This document shows positions 23,919-31,258 of a stretch of 64,000 bases of DNA, piece after piece. Made by a program: the position numbers and the translations under genes. The notes below the pieces were generated by a model. The model made no database searches. It had not been told where the DNA came from and saw only the letters and a list, made by a program, of their open reading frames with translations. The stretch covers positions 1-64,000 of the forward strand of contig NZ_JAKSYI010000024.1 of assembly GCF_022829285.1 (NCBI RefSeq). The letters are read 5' to 3'. The first letter of the stretch is position 1. Every line of letters begins with the position of its first letter. Source of the DNA: Methylobacterium sp. J-078. Lineage in GTDB: Bacteria; Pseudomonadota; Alphaproteobacteria; Rhizobiales; Beijerinckiaceae.

Positions 23919-24263
23919 TCAGGCCGCGTGGTGCATGGCCTCCACGACATGGGAGGTGCTGTAGGGCTTCTGCACGAACAACCCGTGGTCAGGGCACCTC
24001 CCGGTCGGCGAGCCGCTGGCGTCCGGGCATCAGAACCAACCGTATGTCCGGCCAAACATCGTGGACGCGCCCAGCGAGGGTCACAGCGCAGATCGAGCCC
24101 GGCATGTCGATGTCGCTGAAGCGGACGTCCATGCCAAGCGTTCGTGAAGGATGAACCAGGCCCCGTCGGCGTGGCATGCCTCGACCACGAAGAAGCCGGC
24201 GTCCTTCAGCATCTCGTCCGCCAACGAGCGTACGAGGCCGTCAGCCTCGCCCACGAGAATGAC
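23919..24263 (-). pseudogene. Degenerate single-domain response regulator
   Basis: Three pieces on the minus strand resemble the intact regulator at 9594: V-I-L-V-G-E-A-D-G-L-V-R-S-L-A-D-E-M-L in one frame to W-F-I-L-H-E-R; then V-R-F-S-D-I-D-M-P-G-S-I-C-A-V-T-L-A-G-R in another to D-R-E-V-P and a stop; then D-H-G-L-F-V-Q-K-P-Y-S-T-S-H-V-V in a third to the natural stop. An in-frame TAG (24264-24266) also sits where the start region should be. The first acidic pocket is damaged (G-E-A instead of E-D-D). Decayed paralogue with at least three lesions. Confidence 0.75.
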
Positions 24264-24515
24264 CTAGGCGTCGAGGAAACGTTTCTCCGATAGGGTTGGT
24301 CTACAGGCCGGGCCAGGTTCTGTTTTTGGCCTGACGAACGATTGCAAGGATGTCGTGTCGGAATTCATGCTTGGAATCCGCCGATAGGCGAAGAGAGCAG
24401 GATATCCAGGCGGACGAGTGAGCCCGATTCCGTTCGCTCTTAAGGTCACGGAAGCGTGATTTCGTGGTATCGGCACCGCCAGCACCTATCCGACGATTGC
24501 GGAGCCGTCGCCGGC

Positions 24516-26426
24516 ATGATGAAAATCACAGGCCTGAACCGCTCGCTCGGCGGTGCCATCGCCATCATCGCGCTCGTCGCGGTGCTCGGCAGCGGCGCGG
24601 TCCTCGCGACGCTGGGCCAGCTCCAGTCGGCCATCGACGCCCGCGGCCGCTCGAACCTCATCATACGCGCCCTCGACGCCTTTCGCGTCTCCATGCTGAA
24701 CCAGGAGACCGGCCTGCGCGGGTATCTCCTCACCGGCAGGGAGGACAGCCTCGAACCCTACCGCATGGGCAAGCCTGCCTTCGAGGAAGCCACGGAACGG
24801 CTGCACGCCCTGATCGGCGAGGACCACATGCGCCAGGGCTGGCTCGCCGAGGCCGAGAAGGCGGCCCGGGCCTGGCAGGCGGAGGTCGGCGAGCCGGCCA
24901 TGCGCCGCATGTCAGATCCGGCCACCCGCGCCGAAGCGGTCCGGATCGAGGGCGACGGCACGGGCAAGGCCTACTTCGATGCTTTCCGGACGAAGCTTCA
25001 GGCCATCCAGGACGAGGAGGAGCGCCTGCGCGAGGTCAATGGGAAGCGCCTCGCCCAAGCCCGCAGCATCGCCGCCATCGTATCCTGGGGCGGCACCCTG
25101 CTCACGCTCCTGATCTGCGCCGGCATCGGCGTCATCGTACGCCGCAGGATCGTCGCTCCCCTGCATCGACTGGCGGAGGCGATGCGCCGCCTCGCCCGAC
25201 GTGACCTCGAAACGGAAGTGCCGGGCACTGGACAGCGCGACGAGGTCGGGGCGATGGCGCGGGCCGTTCAGGTCTTCAAGGAGGGGCTGATCGAGCTCAA
25301 CCGGACCTCGCTCCTGCGGGCGACCGCCGATACGCTCCCGGCCATGGTCGGCTACGTCGATGCCCAACGGCGTGTCGGCTTCCTGAACGGCGAGTTCGAG
25401 CGCTGGTTCGACCTGCAGGTCGAGGACGTCTCCCAGGTCGATGGCAGGCCCCTGGCACAGGTCTTCGCGAGCCAACCGTTCCCTGGCACTGGCCGCGAGC
25501 TGGAGACCGCCTTCGCCGGCACCGAGACCCGCTTCGAACACCGGCTTGCCCGACGCGGCCTAGGGCGTCGAGACCTGGAGGCGTTCTACCGTCCACACCT
25601 CGGACCCGACGGGGCGGTGCTGGGGGTGGTCACGCTCTTGACCGACATCACCGAGCGCAAGGCCCTGGAACGCCGCCTCGCCCTGCACGCGCGGGACCTG
25701 CGCCGCACCAACGAGGAACTGGAGCAGTTCGCCTACGTGGCCTCGCACGACCTCAAGGCACCCCTGCGCGGCATCGAGAACCTCGTGACCTGGATCGAGG
25801 AGGACCTGGAAGAGGTCCTTACGGCTGACACTCGGACCAACATGGACCTTCTGAAGAGTCGGGTCCGGCGTTTGGAAAGCCTGCTCGACGACCTGCTGGC
25901 TTACTCCCGGGCCGGTCGCGGCGACGTAGCCACCGAGCAGGTGGACACGAAGGCGTTGGTCGAGGAACTCGTCGGCCTGATCAGCCCGCCCGAGGGGTTC
26001 AGCATCGTGGCGGGGGACGGCATGCCGACGTTGGATGCCGCTCGCGCGCCACTGACACAAGCGTTCCAGAACCTCATCGGCAACGCGATCAAGCACCATG
26101 ACCATCCGGCGGACGGACAAGTCTGGGTCGATGCGACCTCTGCAGACGGTATGGTAGAGTTCACCGTGACGGACGATGGCGCTGGTATTCCCGAGCAGTT
26201 CCGTGAACGGGTGTTCGGCATGTTCCAGACCTTGAAGCCCCGCGACGAGGTCGAGGGCAGCGGCATGGGTCTGGCCATCGTCAAGAAGCTGGTCGAGCGC
26301 CAGGGCGGCAAGGTCTGGCTCGGCGAGGGCCGGAACGGGCGCGGCCTCTCGGTCCACTTCACCTGGCCCAATTCCACGAAGGAAACCGATGATGGCACCG
26401 ACCGTGAACCTGCTGCTCGTCGATGA
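24516..26426 (+). CDS. CHASE3-HAMP-PAS histidine kinase (phytochrome-like kinase core)
   Basis: 636 aa membrane kinase. Membrane helix ~9-32, a periplasmic CHASE3 domain (~40-185; N-Q-E-T-G-L-R-G-Y-L-L-T-G), second helix ~190-212, HAMP, PAS (~265-390; L-P-A-M-V-G-Y-V-D, H-L-G-P-D-G-A-V-L-G), HisKA with Y-V-A-S-H-D-L-K-A-P-L-R and HATPase_c with N-L-I-G-N-A-I-K-H, D-D-G-A-G-I, G-S-G-M-G-L-A-I. The kinase core resembles that of phytochrome-class kinases, which usually act on small Rcp1-like regulators; exactly such a gene follows and overlaps by 38 bases. No receiver domain of its own. Confidence 0.9.
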   Translation: MMKITGLNRSLGGAIAIIALVAVLGSGAVLATLGQLQSAIDARGRSNLIIRALDAFRVSMLNQETGLRGYLLTGREDSLEPYRMGKPAFEEATERLHALIGEDHMRQGWLAEAEKAARAWQAEVGEPAMRRMSDPATRAEAVRIEGDGTGKAYFDAFRTKLQAIQDEEERLREVNGKRLAQARSIAAIVSWGGTLLTLLICAGIGVIVRRRIVAPLHRLAEAMRRLARRDLETEVPGTGQRDEVGAMARAVQVFKEGLIELNRTSLLRATADTLPAMVGYVDAQRRVGFLNGEFERWFDLQVEDVSQVDGRPLAQVFASQPFPGTGRELETAFAGTETRFEHRLARRGLGRRDLEAFYRPHLGPDGAVLGVVTLLTDITERKALERRLALHARDLRRTNEELEQFAYVASHDLKAPLRGIENLVTWIEEDLEEVLTADTRTNMDLLKSRVRRLESLLDDLLAYSRAGRGDVATEQVDTKALVEELVGLISPPEGFSIVAGDGMPTLDAARAPLTQAFQNLIGNAIKHHDHPADGQVWVDATSADGMVEFTVTDDGAGIPEQFRERVFGMFQTLKPRDEVEGSGMGLAIVKKLVERQGGKVWLGEGRNGRGLSVHFTWPNSTKETDDGTDREPAARR

Positions 26427-26817
26427 CGACGAGGTCGACGTCCAGGGACTGAAGCGCGCCTTCAACAAGAGCAAGATCGCCAACCCTATCACTGTGGCGC
26501 GCGACGGCATCGAGGCGCTGGAGATCCTGCGCGGCGAGAACGGCAAGACCAAGCTCCCCAAGCCGCACCTGATCCTGCTCGACCTCAACATGCCGCGCAT
26601 GAACGGCATCGAGTTCCTGGAGGCTCTGCGGGCCGACGAGGACCTGAAGAGCGCGCTCGTGTTCATGGTGACGACCTCGAAGGCCGAGGAGGACAAGGCG
26701 CGCGCCTACGGGCACCACGTGGCCGGCTACATCGTCAAGCAGGACCCGGCCAACACCTTCATGCAGGCGGTCTCGCTGCTGGAGCATTATTGGAAGATCG
26801 TCGAGTTTCCCGAATAG
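26389..26817 (+). CDS. Rcp1-like single-domain response regulator
   Basis: 142 aa receiver-only protein of the Rcp1 class (partner of phytochrome-type kinases). Seen: L-L-V-D-D-D-E-V-D, the phospho-Asp in L-I-L-L-D-L-N-M-P-R-M-N-G, T-T-S-K in the Thr position, Y-I-V-K-Q as the Lys motif and the C-terminal Y-W-K-I-V-E. GGAAACC precedes the start. It overlaps the kinase gene before it and is 23 bases from the next kinase gene, so three genes form one operon. Confidence 0.9.
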   Translation: MMAPTVNLLLVDDDEVDVQGLKRAFNKSKIANPITVARDGIEALEILRGENGKTKLPKPHLILLDLNMPRMNGIEFLEALRADEDLKSALVFMVTTSKAEEDKARAYGHHVAGYIVKQDPANTFMQAVSLLEHYWKIVEFPE

Positions 26818-26840
26818 CCCAGCCCGGAGCCGACACGACG

Positions 26841-28001
26841 ATGCCGACGCGCATCCTTCTCATCGACGACGACCAGGTCGACCGCACGGCGGTGCGTCGA
26901 GCGCTGGCGAAGTCTGGCCTGGCGCACGAGCTGACCGAGGCGCCGGACGGCACCTCCGGGCTCAGGATTGCCGAGGGGCGTGCCTTCGACTGCGTGCTGC
27001 TGGATTACCGCCTGCCCGACGTCGACACCTTCGAACTGCTCGCCACGCTGCTGTCCCCGGCCGGAGGCAACCAGGCGGTGCTGATGCTGACGGGCGAGGA
27101 CGACCCGGACATCGCCTTCCGGTTGATGCGGGCCGGGGCGCTCGATTACCTGTCCAAGGGCGAGGCGACGCCTTCGAGCCTGGCGCGGGCGATCCGCTAC
27201 GCCAAGGCACGCCGCGAGTTCCTGGCCGAGCTGAGCACGGCGCGGCGCGAGGCCGAGGCCAAGTCGCAGGAGCTCGACATCCTGAACCAGCAGAAATCGC
27301 TGCTGTTCTCGATCATCGCCCATGACCTGCGCAATCCGTTTCAGGCGCTCCTCGGTCTATCGGACGTCCTCGGAAAGGCGGTGACGGAACGCGATCACCC
27401 GACCATCGAGCGCCGTGCCCGGGGCATCCAGGAAGCGGCGGCCCAAGCCTACGGCCTGATGGAGGGCCTGTTCGCCTGGGCGAGCCTGCAGATGGACACC
27501 ATCGCGGTGACGCTCGGCGACGTCGACTTGGAAGATGTGACCGAGGAGGTCCTCAAGGGGGCATCCGAGAATGCGGACGACAAGGGGCTCAGCCTCAAGG
27601 CGGATTGCGCCGGGCTATGCGTGACGGCTCACCGAGACATGCTCGCGGCCGTCCTGCGCAACCTCGTAAGCAACGCGGTCAAGTTCACGCTTCCGGAGGG
27701 CACCATCGCGGTGACGGCCCGGGCCCTTGGGGAAGACGTCGAGATATCGGTTTCCGACACCGGGGTCGGTATGGCTCCCGACAAGGTCGCCGACCTGTTC
27801 CGGCTCGACCGACGCAGCACCACCAATGGCACCGCCGGCGAGCGGGGAAGCGGCCTCGGCCTCCTGCTCTGTCGTGACCTCGTCGAACGCCAAGGCGGCA
27901 CGCTGACGGTCATGAGCGTGCCCGACCAGGGCACAACCTTCAGCTTCCGGCTCCCGGTAACCGCGACCGAGGACCGGTCCCTTCCGCTTACCGCAGCCTG
28001 A
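26841..28001 (+). CDS. Response regulator / histidine kinase fusion (REC-HisKA-HATPase)
   Basis: 386 aa soluble protein. N-terminal receiver (~4-120; L-I-D-D-D-Q-V-D, phospho-Asp in V-L-L-D-Y-R-L-P-D, L-T-G, Y-L-S-K-G), a coiled linker, HisKA with S-I-I-A-H-D-L-R-N-P-F and HATPase_c with N-L-V-S-N-A-V-K-F, D-T-G-V-G-M and G-S-G-L-G-L. Probably receives phosphate on its receiver from the first kinase or from the Rcp1-like protein's partners and so extends the relay. Start at 26841 (MPTRILLIDDDQ) rather than the frame's first start, which would overlap the previous gene. Confidence 0.88.
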   Translation: MPTRILLIDDDQVDRTAVRRALAKSGLAHELTEAPDGTSGLRIAEGRAFDCVLLDYRLPDVDTFELLATLLSPAGGNQAVLMLTGEDDPDIAFRLMRAGALDYLSKGEATPSSLARAIRYAKARREFLAELSTARREAEAKSQELDILNQQKSLLFSIIAHDLRNPFQALLGLSDVLGKAVTERDHPTIERRARGIQEAAAQAYGLMEGLFAWASLQMDTIAVTLGDVDLEDVTEEVLKGASENADDKGLSLKADCAGLCVTAHRDMLAAVLRNLVSNAVKFTLPEGTIAVTARALGEDVEISVSDTGVGMAPDKVADLFRLDRRSTTNGTAGERGSGLGLLLCRDLVERQGGTLTVMSVPDQGTTFSFRLPVTATEDRSLPLTAA

Positions 28002-28226
28002 CCCCTCACCCGATTGGGTCGGGTTCCCTCCGGGAATGGGATGTCCGGCGCCCAAGGTTCCCTGATCGAGCGGAGACCGGAGCACATGCCGCGGTCCAAA
28101 CCCCCCGCTTCTTCATCGTCCGCTTCCCCGAACCTAGCCGGGGGACTCGTGCGGCGAGGTGCCCGGCGGCGCACCCCGGGCCGCTCTCGCCAAGTTCGTG
28201 AGACATCCTTCGCCCATGCATGCGCC

Positions 28227-29507
28227 TCAGGCAGGTTCGAGCGGAATCTCCAAGGTGCAAACGAGGCCGTCCGACTCGAACAGCATGCGCACCTCTCCCC
28301 CAAGCTCGTTGGCCACGCCCCTCTCGATCATCCGGCTGCCGAAGCCTCGCCGGGTCGGGGGCAGCACCGGTGGGCCACCCGCCTCCTGCCAGCGCAGCCT
28401 GAGGCGTTGCATAGCTTCGGGTGAAGCTCCGACGGCGTCGAACGCTGCCCAAGATATCGTCACGGTGCCGGTCTCGTTCGACAAGGCCCCGTACTTGGAC
28501 GCGTTCGTCGTGAGCTCATGCAGCATCATCGACAGCGCCAGCGCGCACCGCGGCACCACGCGTACGGGCTCGCCGTCCCAGCGGCAGCGTTGCGCAAGGG
28601 CATTGTGGAGGCTCAGCGCGTCCTGCACCAGCCGGCCGAGGTCGGCGCTTTCCCACTTCTCGGCAGTGAGCACGTCGTGCGCCTTGGCCAGAGCGATGAG
28701 GCGCGCCGTAATGGCATCCCGTGCCTCCTGCAGGGAGACCGCCGACCGCAGCGTCTGCGTCGTGAAGGCCTGAACCGTGGCGAGCGTGTTCTTCACCCGA
28801 TGATTGAGCTCATGGATGAGGATCTGCTGGTGCTCGCTGGCAAGCTGCGCTTCGGTGAGGTCCCGTAGGATTTTCAGGAAGCCCGTCAGACCGCCTGCCT
28901 CGTCACGCATCGGCATCATGAGGCCGTTGGCCCAGAACCGTCCGCCGTCCTTGCGCAGGTGCCAGCGGTCGTCGTCGGCCCGCCCCTCGGTGACGGCCAG
29001 CCGCATCTCCTCCTCGGCGATGGCGTCGTCATTGTCCTCGGGCGTGAAGATGACGTTCACCGGCTGGCCGATGGCCTCCCCCTCGTCCCACCCGAGCAGG
29101 TTCTCCGCTCCGGTGTTCCATCTGGTGATGCGCCCGGAAAGATCCAAGGTGAAGATGGCGTAGTCCCTGGCGCTCTCGACGGCGAGGCGATAGCGGGCCT
29201 CGCTCAGTCCGAGCGATACGAGGCGTGCCGTCATGTCGACGAGGGATCGCTTGCATTCGGCCAGGCGTGTCTCCGCAAGCGCCAGGGCAGCCCGGCCCTC
29301 GGAAATCTCACGTTCCTGCTCCGTGACGGTCGAAGGCGACTCTGCGACCCCACGCCGGACAGATTCGTCGAGGGCACGCCTCAGACGAGCGATCTCCGCT
29401 TCGAGCGCGGCGTTCCAGACTTGGAGTGAAGGCTCCGAACCCTCGGCCCTCTTCAAGCCGGGGCTCCCGTCGACGCGAGAAGGAGGGATGGATCCTGCAC
29501 AATGCAT
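28227..29507 (-). CDS. PAS-HWE/HisKA_2-type histidine kinase
   Basis: 426 aa soluble kinase. An N-terminal coiled coil (~30-100; A-A-L-E-A-E-I-A-R-L-R-R-A) precedes one PAS/PAC domain (~105-225; Y-A-I-F-T-L-D-L-S-G-R-I-T-R-W-N, then F-L-K-I-L-R-D-L-T-E) and the atypical kinase core H-E-L-N-H-R-V-K-N-T-L-A-T-V-Q. The ATP domain has M-L-H-E-L-T-T-N-A-S-K-Y-G-A-L and R-G-F-G-S-R-M-I. In alphaproteobacteria these kinases often feed the PhyR-EcfG stress response or single receivers. Start may be MHCAGS (29507). Stand-alone, convergent with the preceding cassette. Confidence 0.9.
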   Translation of the reverse strand: MHCAGSIPPSRVDGSPGLKRAEGSEPSLQVWNAALEAEIARLRRALDESVRRGVAESPSTVTEQEREISEGRAALALAETRLAECKRSLVDMTARLVSLGLSEARYRLAVESARDYAIFTLDLSGRITRWNTGAENLLGWDEGEAIGQPVNVIFTPEDNDDAIAEEEMRLAVTEGRADDDRWHLRKDGGRFWANGLMMPMRDEAGGLTGFLKILRDLTEAQLASEHQQILIHELNHRVKNTLATVQAFTTQTLRSAVSLQEARDAITARLIALAKAHDVLTAEKWESADLGRLVQDALSLHNALAQRCRWDGEPVRVVPRCALALSMMLHELTTNASKYGALSNETGTVTISWAAFDAVGASPEAMQRLRLRWQEAGGPPVLPPTRRGFGSRMIERGVANELGGEVRMLFESDGLVCTLEIPLEPA

Positions 29508-29794
29508 ACCGGCGAAGCCGAATCGAAGTGCGACGATGGGTTGGCGTCAACGTTCGTGAACTCGGGCCCCCCTCCCACGAAGGAAAGCCCCCTCGTCGCC
29601 CTTATTGAGGGTTTGGAAGCATCCCGCACGACGATGGTCGGTTCGGTCGCGATGTCAACGATGGATGGCTCTCCGCATGTCGGCAGGTGAGAGCGTCGGA
29701 CATCCCCACGCTCGGCGGAGAGGCCGGTGCCCTCGACCGAACCCTGGACGATGGTGAGCCGCTCGTCGTGCGTATCGAAGGTCGTGCGTGCCAT
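29453..29794 (-). CDS. Doubtful hypothetical protein, 113 aa
   Basis: An open frame starting MARTTFDTHDERLTIVQGS with GGGGAG 5 bases upstream. It would overlap the start of the HWE kinase gene by 55 bases. No homology recognised and no membrane segment. The ribosome site is its best support, and composition is less biased than in neighbouring genes. Confidence 0.35.
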   Translation of the reverse strand: MARTTFDTHDERLTIVQGSVEGTGLSAERGDVRRSHLPTCGEPSIVDIATEPTIVVRDASKPSIRATRGLSFVGGGPEFTNVDANPSSHFDSASPVCIVQDPSLLLASTGAPA

Positions 29795-30338
29795 GTCGCT
29801 CCCCGCGTGGATCAGGCGGGAGCACATCGAACTCTCAGGCGCCGACGCCCAGAAACAGTGGCCAGCGATTGAATCGATATACGTCCTAATCTGCGCAGAA
29901 CAATAACCGATCTTGGATTAAAGCCCGATGGACATCCATTCCTAAAATAAAAGTTCGTATTTCTGAATTATGATCGGAACTTCTTGGAGCTTAAGATCTT
30001 AACCTTGACCGTAGCAGAGCTCCGCTCGATTTACGGTAGCGAGGCAAATCGTGGCCATATTGGATCCCATTACCGGAAAACGCGTCTCGGTCGAGAGCAT
30101 GACGCCGGCGCATCCGCGCAACGGACGACAGGCTGCGCCCAGGCATCGCGTCGAGGAACAGCCGGCAATCAGGCCCAAGGGCGAGGCCAGGGATAATCGA
30201 ACGCTCTGCTTAGGCAGCTACAATCCCGCCGTCGAAGCGGGACCTTCAACGCAAATCCTTTTTACATTTAATAAGTTTCTCTAATAAAAAACTATTTAGT
30301 ACTAATTTGCTCCGGCGATATTATAGACCAGGCTCTTG
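29795..30338. other. AT-richer gene-poor stretch
   Basis: About 540 bases with much lower GC than the window, especially 29860-30000 and 30250-30325. A GTG-initiated frame at 30051-30284 (MAILDPITGKRVSVES..., 77 aa) may be a small gene but lacks a good ribosome site. The AT-rich end probably contains the promoter of the PRC-barrel gene. No repeat, RNA gene or mobile element recognised. Confidence 0.5.
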
Positions 30339-31070
30339 ATGAACCCCCTTCAATTCGTTGTCGCCGCCTCATTCCTTTGCACGCTTGGGGGCGGTGCCGC
30401 CCTTGCCGAGTGTCAGATTGCGGATGCCAAGCTTGAGGAGGCCATCCTGCAACGGCCCGACCTTCACGGGCCCGCCAATCGGCAGACCGTAAAGGATCTT
30501 CGGAGCCTGCGGGATGCGGCGTTCACGCTATGGTCCTACGGGCGCCATACGGATTGCGAGCGTCTGATGGCCAACATCCGAGAACTGATCGCGGGGCCTG
30601 CGATGACCAGCCTGGGCGACAATGACGAGGATGCGGCCGAGGAGCAGATGGCGGCGCGGGACCCGAAGGTCCGTCGGGGGGCGACGGAAGGCCGGCGCGA
30701 CCAAAAGGGCGCCTTGCCGCTCGTCGATGTCGACGGTCTCGTCCTTGGGTTGAGGGCGGACCAGATCGTCGGTGCGGAGGTTCGCAGCTCCGACGACCGG
30801 ATCGTCGGAGAGGTCAGGAACGTCATCTTCGGGAGCAAGGACCGCCGGGATTACGCCATCGTCGCCTCGGGTGGCTTCTTCACCCCCGGCAAGGACAGCA
30901 TCGTCGTGCCGATCCGTTCCCTCAAGGTGACGGAGGAGCGAGATAGCTTCTTTCTCCCCCTTCCGGATTCCGAGATCAAAAGCATCCCCCGCATGCCGGA
31001 CAAGGATTACCAGTGGCTCTCCGACGAGGCCTGGCGCAATCGAAACGACGCCCTGTTCGTAAGACGATGA
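30339..31070 (+). CDS. Exported PRC-barrel domain protein
   Basis: 243 aa. Signal peptide (FVVAASFLCTLGGGAALAE). A helical N-terminal region (~25-90) has Cys at about 25 and 74 (A-E-C-Q, D-C-E-R). After a charged linker comes a PRC-barrel (~145-225; L-R-A-D-Q-I-V-G-A-E-V-R-S-S-D-D-R-I-V-G-E-V, then D-Y-A-I-V-A-S-G-G). PRC-barrel proteins bind partners rather than catalyse; exported Methylobacterium members are usually near stress genes. The ATG at 30339 follows a TTG codon in frame. Function unknown beyond the domain. Confidence 0.82.
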   Translation: MNPLQFVVAASFLCTLGGGAALAECQIADAKLEEAILQRPDLHGPANRQTVKDLRSLRDAAFTLWSYGRHTDCERLMANIRELIAGPAMTSLGDNDEDAAEEQMAARDPKVRRGATEGRRDQKGALPLVDVDGLVLGLRADQIVGAEVRSSDDRIVGEVRNVIFGSKDRRDYAIVASGGFFTPGKDSIVVPIRSLKVTEERDSFFLPLPDSEIKSIPRMPDKDYQWLSDEAWRNRNDALFVRR

Positions 31071-31258
31071 CACCGTGAATGGCCGGAAGCGGGAAGTCGT
31101 GCGCCGCCGTGGAATCGTCCGTTCGCGACGCCGGTGCAAATCGGTCTGACCTGGGTCGGGACGTCCGTTCCAGGCCTACGATCTTCCAGAGCGACCCCGG
31201 CAGTATCAAGGATCGGTTAACTCGCCATCGGCGAGACATCACGTTTAGTTTTTCGAAG

